The position numbers were made by a program, and so were the translations under genes. The notes beneath the pieces were generated by a model. It saw only the letters and a list, made by a program, of their open reading frames with translations, searched no databases and was not told the origin of the DNA. Shown piece after piece: positions 27,433-40,634 of a stretch of 64,000 nucleotides of DNA (positions are counted from its first letter, which is position 1; each line of letters starts with the position of its first letter). The DNA lies in the NCBI GenBank assembly GCA_965238045.1, contig CBDEGU010000008.1, forward strand, positions 1-64,000. The letters are read 5' to 3'. Source of the DNA: CBDEGU01 sp965238045. GTDB taxonomy: Bacteria > Acidobacteriota > Terriglobia > Bryobacterales > UBA6623.

Positions 27433-28122
27433 TTGGGTGCTTATCTCGACAGTAAGATCATTCGGATCGTCATCGCCGACGATCACACGCTTTTTCGGCA
27501 GGGCGTGCGCAAGCTGCTGGAGGACCAGCCGGATTTCGATGTTGTGGCGGAGCTTGCCGATGGCCGCGGGGCGCTGGAGGTCTTGGAGACGAGCCGGGCC
27601 GATGTGCTGTTGCTGGATCTGGAGATGCCCGAGCTGAGCGGGTTCGACGTGCTGCGCGAACTGCGGGAAAGACGGCATCGGGTACGAACGCTCGTTCTCA
27701 CGGCAACGGACAACCGAGCGGATCTATCCAGTGCGCTGGAACTGGGGGCGCGCGGCATCATCTCGAAGAAGACAGCGACAACACAGCTTCTTTCGGCGAT
27801 ACGGGAGGTGTACCGCGGCACAGAATGGCTGGACGAGGGCTTGAGTGGAATCCGCGGGCCCGAGGACGCCGCGGGGCCGATTCGGCGGGCTCGCGGTGGG
27901 TCCAAATCGTACGGGCGGGAAGAGCTGACGCCCCGAGAGGTTGAAATCGTGTCGCTGGTGGCGCAGGGACAGCGCTACAAAGAGATCTCCCAGCGCCTGG
28001 GAATAAGTCCGCACACGCTAAATAACCACCTGCGCCACATTTTTGAAAAATTACATGTCCGGGGGCGGGTCGAGCTGGCTCTTTACGGCCTCCAGCACGG
28101 GTCTTCCAGTCAGGCTTCGTGA
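27433..28122 (+). CDS. NarL/FixJ-type response regulator
   Basis: Two-component transcription regulator of 229 residues. The receiver domain (9-130) has the acidic pair IADDHTLFRQGVRKLL, phosphoacceptor D62 in LLLDLEMPELSG, the switch T in VLTATD and the conserved Lys in IISKK. A linker (about 130-155) leads to a LuxR-type helix-turn-helix (about 160-225: LTPREVEIVSLVAQGQRYKEISQRLGISPHTLNNHL). The start is TTG 27433. An in-frame alternative a few codons later is possible. No cognate kinase is adjacent. Confidence 0.9.
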   Translation: MGAYLDSKIIRIVIADDHTLFRQGVRKLLEDQPDFDVVAELADGRGALEVLETSRADVLLLDLEMPELSGFDVLRELRERRHRVRTLVLTATDNRADLSSALELGARGIISKKTATTQLLSAIREVYRGTEWLDEGLSGIRGPEDAAGPIRRARGGSKSYGREELTPREVEIVSLVAQGQRYKEISQRLGISPHTLNNHLRHIFEKLHVRGRVELALYGLQHGSSSQAS

Positions 28123-28135
28123 AAGAGTCTACAGG

Positions 28136-28251
28136 GCATGGTCAAGTTAACGGATCGCAGGCTGAGACAGCTCCAAGATATTGATCACGACTTCGTCTGA
28201 ACACTCGAGATCGTGGATCGGAAGCTTGGCCACGAGTTAACTTGACCATGC
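28136..28251. repeat. 116-bp element bounded by perfect 16-bp inverted repeats
   Basis: GCATGGTCAAGTTAAC at 28136-28151 is exactly inverted at 28236-28251. The left end contains a short frame (from ATG 28139, reading MVKLTDRRLRQLQDI) that resembles the start of some transposases. The element is too small to encode one, so it could be a MITE-like deletion derivative. No target-site duplication is obvious. A long-range hairpin acting as a terminator after the response regulator is an alternative. Confidence 0.55.
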
Positions 28252-28396
28252 TTGACGGTGCCTTCCGCCTCTCTAGCCTTTCGCCCTCAAGGGGATCTTT
28301 CTACCTTGCCGCGAGAGGATCTGCTCACTTTGCGCCGGCGCCGGGGGCTGGAGACTGTTGCGGATAGGAGAGGCTTGCGCTAGCCTCAGGAGAGGC

Positions 28397-28711
28397 ATGT
28401 ACTGTACAACTTGCAGCTTCCCGCTCGAGGATGGCGATGTCTTCTGCGCTCAGTGCGGCGGAAGAACGATGGAGGGCAACCGGCTGGGAAGGCGTCCGGG
28501 CAGAGCGCTGGCGCGCGCCGCGCGGGGGAAGAAACTCTCAGGGGTTTGCGCAGGGTTCGCGCGCTACTTCGATGTGGATGTGACATTGGTACGGGTCGGG
28601 TGGACGGTTGCGTCTTTGGTGCCGTTCATGCCGGGCTTGGTGGCCTATGCGATCTGCTGGGCGGTGATGCCGTCGGACGAGAAGGTCGCAAGCGAAGCGG
28701 CTCCCCAATAA
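28397..28711 (+). CDS. PspC-domain protein with N-terminal zinc ribbon
   Basis: 104-residue protein starting at ATG 28397 after AGGAGAGG. Cys3, Cys6, Cys17 and Cys20 form a zinc-ribbon pair (CTTC...CAQC). Residues about 43-95 are a PspC domain: RGKKLSGVCAGFARYFDVDVTLVRVGW, followed by a membrane segment (VASLVPFMPGLVAYAICWAVMP). PspC proteins take part in envelope stress responses or serve as membrane anchors. It stands alone between the inverted-repeat element and the GHMP kinase gene. Confidence 0.87.
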   Translation: MYCTTCSFPLEDGDVFCAQCGGRTMEGNRLGRRPGRALARAARGKKLSGVCAGFARYFDVDVTLVRVGWTVASLVPFMPGLVAYAICWAVMPSDEKVASEAAPQ

Positions 28712-28822
28712 GATGCTCCGAGCGCGAGGACAGGCCTCTAAGAGTTTGTCCGTCCTGGTGCGAGAAAGGTGTGATGGGAGGATGAATGTTGGGGGAGCGG
28801 GGATGAAGCCGGGATCAGGGCA

Positions 28823-29842
28823 ATGATTGAGAAATATGCATACGCGAGAGCCGGGTTTCTCGGCAATCCGAGCGACGGCTTTCATGGCAAGACCATCTCG
28901 TTCATTGTGAGGAACTTTCGAGCCCGGGTGCTTCTCTATCCCAGCGCTCGGCTCGAAATCAAACCCTCGGCGGCGGATATTCCAGTCTGGGAGAGCTTAG
29001 AAGACCTGCGGCGGACAACCCACTGGCGGGGCTACTATGGCGGAATTCGCATCATTCAAGCGCTGCTGATGCGTTTCACCAATTACTGCCGTGACGAAGG
29101 GATCGAGCTACCACGCCGTAATTTCACGATCGAGTACGAGTCGAATATCCCGCAGCGGCTCGGCCTGGGCGGATCGAGCGCGATCATCACCGGGGCATTG
29201 CGGGCGCTGATGGAGTATTTCGGGATTGAGATTCCCCGGCCCGAACAGGCCAATTTGGTTCTTGAGACCGAAACGAAGGAACTGGGCGTTGGAGCCGGGC
29301 TACAAGACCGTGTGATTCAAGTCTACGAGGGAATCGTGTACATGGACTTCGCCGCGCGGAGAATGAAGGCCCGCGGCCATGGGCGGTACGAGCCGCTCGA
29401 TAGCAGCTTGTTGCGCAATGTCTACGTGGCCTATCGGACGAGCCTGAGTGAGGGAACCGAGGTCTTTCATAACGACATACGTTCACGTTTCAGCCGCAGG
29501 GAACGCAAGATTGTGAAGGCGATGGAGACCTGGGCCGCGATTGCCGAGGATGGCAAGCAGGCGCTTCTGGCAAACGACTACGACGAGTTGGCGCGGCTTG
29601 TGGATCGCAATTACGATTTGAGGGCGCGGATCTATCGGGTGAGTGACGGGAATCGGGAATTGATTGCAACAGCGCGGAAGCTGGGGGCAAGCGCGAAATT
29701 CGCCGGGTCGGGTGGGGCGATCGTTGGCACCTACCGCGACCGGCGGATGTTCCGGTCGCTGACCAAGGCGTTCGAGCGCATTGGAGTAGCAGTGATTGAG
29801 CCTCGGGTGGAGCCGGACGGCAGTACCGGTTCAGCTGCGTGA
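28823..29842 (+). CDS. GHMP kinase, glucuronokinase-like
   Basis: Small-molecule kinase of the GHMP fold, 339 residues. The phosphate loop is P110-QRLGLGGSSA-120 and the C-terminal glycine-rich motif is FAGSGGAIVGT. The N-terminus AYARAGFLGNPSDGFHGKTIS, then YYGGIRII, GAGLQDRVIQVYEG and DRNYDLR, recall plant glucuronokinase, which phosphorylates glucuronate at C1. This match is from memory of the family, so the substrate is a suggestion. Other GHMP sugar kinases remain possible. Its 3' end overlaps the convergent gene by 12 bp. Confidence 0.85.
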   Translation: MIEKYAYARAGFLGNPSDGFHGKTISFIVRNFRARVLLYPSARLEIKPSAADIPVWESLEDLRRTTHWRGYYGGIRIIQALLMRFTNYCRDEGIELPRRNFTIEYESNIPQRLGLGGSSAIITGALRALMEYFGIEIPRPEQANLVLETETKELGVGAGLQDRVIQVYEGIVYMDFAARRMKARGHGRYEPLDSSLLRNVYVAYRTSLSEGTEVFHNDIRSRFSRRERKIVKAMETWAAIAEDGKQALLANDYDELARLVDRNYDLRARIYRVSDGNRELIATARKLGASAKFAGSGGAIVGTYRDRRMFRSLTKAFERIGVAVIEPRVEPDGSTGSAA

Positions 29843-30370
29843 TTTGTGGTGGGACCGGCTTGCGGCTATAGAATTTCGGCGTGCACGGCCGATAGATTTC
29901 TCTAGCCTCTGGCGGAACTCACCTCTGCCTACCTTGAACGGCGTCAGAGCGTCTAGTAATTCCCCAGTGGGGTTCGTGGCCGACCATTCACCCTTGTGCT
30001 GCCAGGTGTCGGTTTTGGCATGCCCGCGCTGCTCCAAGACCTTCAGGGCCTCATGGTAGGTCAGCAGGAAGATTTCAGTTTCCTCGCCGTCATTGACATG
30101 CCAAACGTAAGCCAACAGTAAACCTGGGGTCTCGGCATATTTCTTATCCAGAACGAAGGATTTCTTCGAGGCGGCTTTCATCTGAATGGGCGCCGCGACG
30201 AATCGACTGCGCAGTGGGTCGGCCCAGAAGTAGGCGACGAGGTCAATTCGCTTGTCGCGCACTGGGATAGCAACTTCCACGCCTTCGGTCAGCAAGATCT
30301 CGATAAGGCGGTTCCTTCCCAAGACCTCTACAATCTGCTTATCGTTGGTTGATTTGGTGTTCGTAGGCAT
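29831..30370 (-). CDS. PD-(D/E)XK-like protein of unknown function
   Basis: 179 residues from ATG 30370; an upstream extension would run into the rRNA terminator. The pattern E24 (RNRLIEILL), D43 (RIDLVAYF) and Q63-x-K65 (PIQMKAAS) matches a restriction-endonuclease-like fold with Gln in place of the acidic residue before Lys. The middle part (TPGLLLAYVWHVND, IFLLTYHEAL) resembles small nuclease-like hypothetical proteins known in many bacteria. Whether it cuts DNA is unknown. It starts about 30 bp after the rrn terminator on the same strand. Confidence 0.65.
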   Translation of the reverse strand: MPTNTKSTNDKQIVEVLGRNRLIEILLTEGVEVAIPVRDKRIDLVAYFWADPLRSRFVAAPIQMKAASKKSFVLDKKYAETPGLLLAYVWHVNDGEETEIFLLTYHEALKVLEQRGHAKTDTWQHKGEWSATNPTGELLDALTPFKVGRGEFRQRLEKSIGRARRNSIAASRSHHKSRS

Positions 30371-30398
30371 TCTCGGCCGACCCAAGCCTGAAACACAA

Positions 30399-30428
30399 AA
30401 GGCCTGATCACTTTCGCGATCAGGCCTC
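30399..30428 (-). terminator. Rho-independent terminator of the rRNA operon
   Basis: Read on the minus strand: GGCCTGATC (30426-30418), an 8-base loop, GATCAGGCC (30409-30401), then TTTTGTGTTT. The 9-bp GC-rich stem followed by a T-rich tract lies about 20 bases past the 5S gene. Confidence 0.9.
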
Positions 30429-30446
30429 ACGCGTCTTCAATATAAA

Positions 30447-30562
30447 TCGGGCGGCGTCCTACTCTCCCACGCAGTTGCCCACGCAGTACCATCGGGGCTG
30501 AGGGACTTAACTGTCGTGTTCGGGATGGGAACGGGTGTGGCCCCCTCGCTAGAACCACCCGA
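30447..30562 (-). rRNA. rrf: 5S ribosomal RNA
   Basis: About 116 nt. The conserved core CCGATGGTACTGCGTGGG and the CCCATCCCGAACACGACAGTTAAG segment are present. The ends TCGGGTGG and CCGCCCGAT pair as the terminal helix. It is the last gene of the rrn operon, about 155 bp after 23S. Confidence 0.95.
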
Positions 30563-30716
30563 AAGTCGGGTAGTGCATCGGCGAACCGCCCGGGGGCGGT
30601 TCGCCGTGTGAATATTGCAGGGCGGAGCATATCGCTTCGAGCGCCAGTTGCCAACCTCACCACCGCTATGAGACGGCGGGAAGGTTATTGAAGGTTCAGT
30701 GCTGAGTAAATTTTAT

Positions 30717-33667
<2,951 letters not shown>

Positions 33668-33890
33668 TAAAATTTGCCCAGAACTGAATCTGGGCGGCGC
33701 TCGTTGGATTCTCGCCTTCCCAAAACACTGGAAAAACGATAACCCAGCGAATATACTAGATGCCCTACAATATTCAATTGTCAAAGATCTGCCTGGAACC
33801 CTTCGGTTCCAGATATAAGCTTTCAGGCTAAACCTGAAAACTTATATCTGCGACCGCTAAGCGCGCAGTTGCCGTGGCGAGTGATATAAT

Positions 33891-33967
33891 TGGTGGGCCT
33901 GGTTAGATTCGAACTAACGGCCTCATCCTTATCAGGGATGCGCTCTAACCAACTGAGCTACAGGCCC
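33891..33967 (-). tRNA. tRNA-Ile (GAT)
   Basis: Begins GGGCCTGTAGCTCAG and has the anticodon loop CTGATAAG with GAT. The T-arm is GTTCGAATC and the CCA end is encoded (33891-33893). It lies in the 16S-23S spacer downstream of tRNA-Ala. The 223-bp stretch between it and 23S holds no gene. Confidence 0.97.
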
Positions 33968-33998
33968 CACCGAAGTCATCCGGCGGCTCGCACCTCAG

Positions 33999-34074
33999 TG
34001 GTGGAGCTGATCGGGTTCGAACCGACGACCTCCTGAATGCAAATCAGGCGCTCTCCCAACTGAGCTACAGCCCC
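33999..34074 (-). tRNA. tRNA-Ala (TGC)
   Basis: Begins GGGGCTGTAGCTCAG and has the anticodon loop TTTGCAT with TGC. The T-arm is GGTTCGAACC and CCA is encoded (33999-34001). In the transcript the order is 16S, Ala, Ile, 23S. Confidence 0.97.
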
Positions 34075-34249
34075 GATTACCACCTGCCGTCCCCATTTCA
34101 CATTCACAGAAATTGAGGCCGGTTGGACGCGCTCCAGCACGAGGCCGGAGAATCAGACACGAACGCAAAAACCAAGTTCAAAGGTCGCTACGGATGAGAC
34201 CGAACATCACCGCCTACAATAACTGCGGTGTCGGTCCACGTTCTCTCTT

Positions 34250-35770
<1,521 letters not shown>

Positions 35771-36572
35771 GTTGACTCTCTAGCCGTCGCTGGCCAGAGA
35801 TAACTCTTGAGTTCCGTTCGACTCAAAACTCGGATTCACGCTCGCAATCTGCACGTCCAACCAGATTTTCAAAGATCATGAACACGAGAGATCGACTCCC
35901 GAGATTCTAGGCAAGAACCTCGAAATCCCTCCCGCGGACGGCCTCAAACTTGTTTCGGCGATACTCACCCCTCCGGCCGATAAAGCTGCCGAGGGCCTTT
36001 CTCACCGGAATGTCAAATTGTCAAATACTTCAGGCAGGTAGATTCGGGGCAGCCGGAACAAGTTCCGGCTTCGCTACCCCCTGGGTACCACCCCAGTTGT
36101 TCTAGTAGTCTACCACCTCGATCGCGTCAAGTGCAAGTGCTGTCTTTCTGGCACTCCGCGCCGGACGTGCTTTCGATGTTGACGCCTCGTCACTGTACAC
36201 CACCTGCAAGTGAGGTGTCTAGCCCGCCGAGCAGCCGCTGAACGCGCCCAGCTCAGACCCATGCCTGCCCCGCGCTTTTTCGCCACAGCGCGTGATGCTG
36301 CGTACCACCAGCCCCAGGGCCAGAGGGCGCGCGGCCCTGCACCGGCCTCGACGTCCTCAAGGTCGGGTGTGCCTGAGACAATGCTGAGAGCACCTGGAAT
36401 GGGCGGAAGACGCGCTGATGGTATGGTATGGAAGGTCTGCGTCGAAGGATGTCATCCTCCACGTACGCTCCTTTCATCGGCAAGGCGCTCGCTCAGCTTC
36501 GGCACCGGTACGTGCCAACACAGCCTCGCACGACCGGGCGAGTGTGATCGCATTTCTTGATTCCGCAGGCAC
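35771..36572. other. rRNA operon leader and upstream region
   Basis: About 800 bases without a supported gene. The first 330 are the 16S leader, and a promoter lies at 36102-36130. The stretch 36131-36572 contains possible reading frames on both strands, but none with a family signature, a plausible ribosome site or conserved protein character. Confidence 0.5.
36102..36130 (-). promoter_or_regulatory. Predicted rRNA operon promoter
   Basis: On the minus strand: TTGACG (36130-36125), 17-base spacer, TACTAG (36107-36102), about 330 bp upstream of 16S. The near-consensus -35 box and exact spacing support it; the -10 box is moderate. Confidence 0.5.
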
Positions 36573-37370
36573 ATGTACTCGACACTAAGGACGTTGATCA
36601 AGCACCTGGACAGCTCCGCTATCGCGGAAACCGGTGTGATTCCATGGGCATGCCCGGTACCGGTATTCGGTGATCTGTCAAGTGCTCGAGTAGCCACGCT
36701 AGGGCTCAATCCGAGCAAGCGAGAGTTTCTTGACAAGTCGGGGCAAGAACTTCCAGAAGTATTGCGGCGACTCCATACCCTCAGGTCGCTTGACCTTGGA
36801 TCCTGGTCTGAAGCTGACTCTCGACGTCAGGACATGATTCTGGAGTCCTGCCACGGATATTTTCTTGGCAAATCGTACGACTGGTTCAAGAAACTGGACC
36901 AAGTGCTTGCTGGCACGAAGGCATTATACTACTGCGTGTCGCATAAAGCGTGTCACCTCGACCTGGTTCCCTTTGCGACTGATCCGAAGTGGGGTGACCT
37001 CAAGCGGAGGCAGCAGTCGGCGCTGCTGGCTATCGCAGGCGACACCCTGGGGCTGCTCCTGCGAGACTCTCCTGTGCGGATTTTGATTCTCAACGGGGGC
37101 GGTGTTGTGCGGCAGTTTCAGAAGATCGCGGGCACTGATTTGGAGAAGCTGGAGATGCCTTCTTGGGCACTCCATTGGAAGTCCGGGGTTATTAGGTAGG
37201 GATTCGGGTATAGGGGAGTGGTAGATGCTTTGTCGGGAATCGAACTCGGACACAAGATCTTGGTCCTCGGATTCAGCCACAATCGCCAAGGCACCCCCGG
37301 CGTGACACCGGAGGTTGTACATGCAATTCGTGAATGGATCGCGCAAGCTTCAGAGGATGCACCGCAGTGA
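36573..37370 (+). pseudogene. Uracil-DNA-glycosylase-like protein interrupted by an in-frame TAG
   Basis: The frame from ATG 36573 has a UDG-like pattern: VATLGLNPSKREFLDKSG, HLDLVPFATDPKWGD and VRILILNGGGVVRQF. A TAG (37197-37199) stops it after 208 residues. The same frame then continues without a break for 56 more codons with protein-like content (YRGVVDALSGIELGHKILVLGFSHN, EVVHAIREWIAQ) and ends at TGA 37368-37370. One nonsense change, probably in a CAG or similar codon, or a readthrough event would explain this. The family assignment is tentative. A frame starting GTG 37367 overlaps its end. Confidence 0.6.
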
Positions 37371-37582
37371 GGCGCCGGGACGGTGATCTTGCTCAGCGGC
37401 TTATCGCGGTCTTGCTCTCTCTTGACCGGAAGAAGCGGCATCTCCAGGAAATCTGTGATTCCACGCAAAGAGATGCGTTTGTTGAACAACTCCTTGACGG
37501 TCCTCAGGCTGTTTTGTCCGAAACACGGGCATGGATGAAACCCTGCCTAGACCGGCCGGGCTTGGCTCGGACCCCGTCTTAG
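37367..37582 (+). CDS. Small hypothetical protein coupled to the glycosylase-like gene, perhaps truncated
   Basis: GTG 37367 overlaps the preceding TGA as GTGA, the usual form of translational coupling. The first 45 residues look like real protein (LAQRLIAVLLSLDRKKRHLQEICDS, DAFVEQLLDG), with a helical pattern. The last 25 residues lose that character, as if a longer gene had been cut by a deletion before lpxA. I do not recognise the family. Confidence 0.4.
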   Translation: MRRRDGDLAQRLIAVLLSLDRKKRHLQEICDSTQRDAFVEQLLDGPQAVLSETRAWMKPCLDRPGLARTPS

Positions 37583-37662
37583 AACAGCGCCGGCGGACAG
37601 CGGTGCTCCCGCAGCTGTCCACGAACTTGCCAAGTCCTCGCGCTCGCTATGATAACGAAGTC

Positions 37663-38499
37663 ATGGGTATCGATCCCACAGCGCGCATCGCGTCAAGGGC
37701 GCATGTTTCCTCTCGAGCCGAGATCGGACCCGGCGTTCAAATCGGGGACTTCGCGGTCGTCGAAGAGGATGTTTCGATCGGTGCGAACACCAAACTGGAG
37801 CCGCATGTCATCGTCAAGCGGTGGACAACGCTCGGGGCGGACAACCGGATCTCGTCGGGGACCGTGCTCGGCACGGACCCGCTAGACAAGAACTTCAGCA
37901 GGGAATGCAGCTATCTGCGCATTGGGGACGGCAATATCATTCGTGAGCACTATACGATCAGCCGCGGGACAGAGCCCGGCTCGGCAACCGAAATCGGCGA
38001 CAACAACTACATCATGACCTCGGGTCATATCGCGCACAATTGCAGGATTGGCTCGAACACGGTCATTTGCAGCGGCGCTCTGATCGCCGGTTATGCCGAG
38101 ATCGAGGACTTCGCGTTCATCTCTGGCGGCGTCGGCGTGCAGCAATTTTCACGCGTCGGCCGCATGGCGATGATCGCCGGCAATTCCGGCGTCAACATCG
38201 ACGCTCCCCCCTACTTTCTCTACGCCGGATATCGCATCTGGGCGCGAGGCATCAACCGGGTAGGGTTGCGGCGCGCGGGCTTGGAGAGGGAAGAGATCCA
38301 GCGGCTCGGCAAGGCGTTCCGCCTGCTCTGCCGTTCGTCGATACCCCTGGAGTCGGCGCTCGAACAGATTGCGTCGGAAATCCCAAGCGAGCACACTCTC
38401 CACCTGGTAAATTTCATCCGCCGCGCCAAGCGTGGCGTCTGTCTGAGGGGGGTGGATAATGATCGCTGGCGAGGCGATAAGGAGATGTTGAACCGATGA
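37663..38499 (+). CDS. lpxA: UDP-N-acetylglucosamine acyltransferase
   Basis: First enzyme of lipid A synthesis; transfers a 3-hydroxyacyl chain from ACP to UDP-GlcNAc. The start is ATG 37663, giving 278 residues. The left-handed beta-helix is seen as hexad repeats (IGPGVQIGDF, VSIGANTKLEPHVIV). H125 in GHIAHNCRIG matches the catalytic His. The C-terminal helical domain GLRRAGLEREEIQRLGKAFRLL follows. The usual partners lpxD, fabZ and lpxB are not adjacent. Its TGA overlaps the ATG of the S46 peptidase gene. The presence of lpxA shows a Gram-negative type outer membrane. Confidence 0.92.
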   Translation: MGIDPTARIASRAHVSSRAEIGPGVQIGDFAVVEEDVSIGANTKLEPHVIVKRWTTLGADNRISSGTVLGTDPLDKNFSRECSYLRIGDGNIIREHYTISRGTEPGSATEIGDNNYIMTSGHIAHNCRIGSNTVICSGALIAGYAEIEDFAFISGGVGVQQFSRVGRMAMIAGNSGVNIDAPPYFLYAGYRIWARGINRVGLRRAGLEREEIQRLGKAFRLLCRSSIPLESALEQIASEIPSEHTLHLVNFIRRAKRGVCLRGVDNDRWRGDKEMLNR

Positions 38500-40562
38500 G
38501 GCATCTGTCAGTGGGGTTGCTTGCGCTGCTCGCGGTTGTACCGTCGGTCCGTGCCGACGAGGGCATGTGGCCCTTCAATCACATCCCCGTCGGGGAGATC
38601 GAGCAGGCCCACGGTGCGAAACTGAGCAAGTCGTTTCTGCGGCGGGTACAACGCGCGTCGGTGCGCCTCAACAACGGCGGATCCGGATCGTTCGTCTCCC
38701 CCGGCGGGCTGCTGATGACCAATCACCACGTGGCGTCGGACTGCATCAAGAAGCTCAGCTCGCAGGAGAAGGACTACGTCCGAGATGGCTTCCTCGCCGC
38801 CGATAGGTCGGGCGAAATGAAATGTCCGGACCTCGAACTCAACGTGCTGCTGGAGATCGAAACCGTCACCGAGCGGGTCAACCACGACCTCCGGCCCGAG
38901 ATGAGCGAGAAGGAACGCTACGAGATCCAGCGGGCGGCCACCGCGGACATCGAGAAGGAATGCAAGGACCAAAGCGGCCTGCGCTGCGACGTCGTCAAAC
39001 TCTACGAGGGCGGCATCTTCGACCTCTACAAATACAAGCGATACACCGACGCAAGGCTCGTGTTCGCGCCAGAATTCTCCGCGGCCTTCTTCGGCGGCGA
39101 TCCGGACAACTTCACCTATCCGCGCTACTGCCTCGACGTGGCTTTTCTGCGGGTTTACGAAGACGGCAAACCCGTCGCTCCGCCCGCCTATTTGCCATGG
39201 AGCCGGGACGGCGCCGCCGAGTCCGAACTCGTTTTTGTCTCCGGGCATCCAGGACGCACGAATCGGTTGCTGACCGAAGCCCAGCTGCACTTCGAGCGCG
39301 ATCTGCGCATCCCCCTGATGCTCGATTGGCTCAGCGGCATGGCCAAAGCGCTTCGAGCCTATCGCGACGAGGGAGGCGAAGCCGCCCGGCTCGCCCGCGA
39401 CGAACTGTTCCGAATCGACAACAGCATCAAGGCCTACACGGGCATGTTCGGCGGCCTGCGCGGCGCCGCATTGATGCGCAAGAAATCGGAACAGGAAAAG
39501 AGCTTGCGGCAGTCGATCGATTCCGATCCGGAAAAGAAAAAACAGTACGCCGGCGCCTGGGAGGCAATCGCCAAGGCACAGCAAGCGAAGACGAAAATCT
39601 ACCAAGAGTATCGCCTGCTGGGCACGCTCGGGTTCTATTCTCGCTATTTCAGCATCGCGCGAGATCTCTACCGGCTCTCCGCGGAACTGCCCAAGGCGAA
39701 CGCCGAACGCCTGCCCGAATATCGCGAGTCTGGACTGGACTCCCTATACCAGCGGTTGTTTTCTCCCGCGCCGATTTACAACGAAGTCGAAAAGGTAAAG
39801 CTCACGCAGTCACTCACCTTTCTGCGCGACCGCCTCGGAGCTCGCCATGAAATGGTGCGGGCCGTCCTGTTAGGCCGCTCACCCGCCGAAGCGGCGAAGG
39901 ACATCATCGAAGCAACTCAGTTGAAGGATGTCGCCCTGCGTAAACAACTAGCCGCCGGCCAGGCCGCGGAAGCCAAGACCTCAACCGATTCGATGATCAG
40001 ACTGGTTCGCTCGATCGACGAAGAAGCAAGGCGTCTTCGCCGGCAATACGAAGATGAGGTCGAGGCCGTCGAAAACGCGCATGCTTCGCGCATCGCGCAA
40101 GCCCGCTTCGCCGCGCTCGGCACAAGCGCCTATCCCGACGCGACCTTTACGCTGCGCCTGAGCGTGGGCGTCGTCAAGTCCTACCAGGAGCAGGGCCGCC
40201 GTATTGCTCCCTTTACCCGTATCCGAGGACTGCACGAAAAGGCCACCGGCAAGGACCCCTACATTCTGCCGCCGCGATTTGTCGCGACCCGGGAGAAGGT
40301 GAATCTCGATACGCCCTACAATCTGGTCTCGACCAATGACATCACGGGAGGAAACTCCGGCAGCCCGCTCGTCAATACGCGCGCCGAAGTCGTTGGACTC
40401 ATTTTCGACGGAAACATACAATCGTTGCCGAACGGCTTCCTGTATTCGGAAACCCAGGCTCGATCAGTGAGCGTGGACTCGCGCGGCATCATGGAATCGT
40501 TGCGTAATGTCTACGACGCTGCAAGAGTTGTGAGGGAGCTGGAGAAAGGGCAGCTTCACTGA
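38496..40562 (+). CDS. S46-family dipeptidyl peptidase
   Basis: Periplasmic serine peptidase of the DPP7/DPP11 type, removing dipeptides from N-termini. The 688-residue protein has a signal peptide (1-20, ending VRA), a DEGMWPFNHIP start, and the His motif MTNHHVA with H78 as likely catalytic His. The Ser motif is TGGNSGSPL with S621. Most S46 proteins have Cys after the second His; Val is here instead. A helical regulatory domain fills the middle, as in the family. It overlaps lpxA by 4 bp (ATGA). Confidence 0.92.
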   Translation: MRHLSVGLLALLAVVPSVRADEGMWPFNHIPVGEIEQAHGAKLSKSFLRRVQRASVRLNNGGSGSFVSPGGLLMTNHHVASDCIKKLSSQEKDYVRDGFLAADRSGEMKCPDLELNVLLEIETVTERVNHDLRPEMSEKERYEIQRAATADIEKECKDQSGLRCDVVKLYEGGIFDLYKYKRYTDARLVFAPEFSAAFFGGDPDNFTYPRYCLDVAFLRVYEDGKPVAPPAYLPWSRDGAAESELVFVSGHPGRTNRLLTEAQLHFERDLRIPLMLDWLSGMAKALRAYRDEGGEAARLARDELFRIDNSIKAYTGMFGGLRGAALMRKKSEQEKSLRQSIDSDPEKKKQYAGAWEAIAKAQQAKTKIYQEYRLLGTLGFYSRYFSIARDLYRLSAELPKANAERLPEYRESGLDSLYQRLFSPAPIYNEVEKVKLTQSLTFLRDRLGARHEMVRAVLLGRSPAEAAKDIIEATQLKDVALRKQLAAGQAAEAKTSTDSMIRLVRSIDEEARRLRRQYEDEVEAVENAHASRIAQARFAALGTSAYPDATFTLRLSVGVVKSYQEQGRRIAPFTRIRGLHEKATGKDPYILPPRFVATREKVNLDTPYNLVSTNDITGGNSGSPLVNTRAEVVGLIFDGNIQSLPNGFLYSETQARSVSVDSRGIMESLRNVYDAARVVRELEKGQLH

Positions 40563-40634
40563 CCACACGGTCCGCGATCCTTGCGGCGAAAGGCTGAACG
40601 GAAAGAGTAACTTGCACAAGGAGGCTTCCATCCA

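Noticed and set aside
36210..36560. Short open frames on both strands upstream of the rRNA promoter
   Set aside because: No ribosome site, no family pattern and poor protein-like composition.
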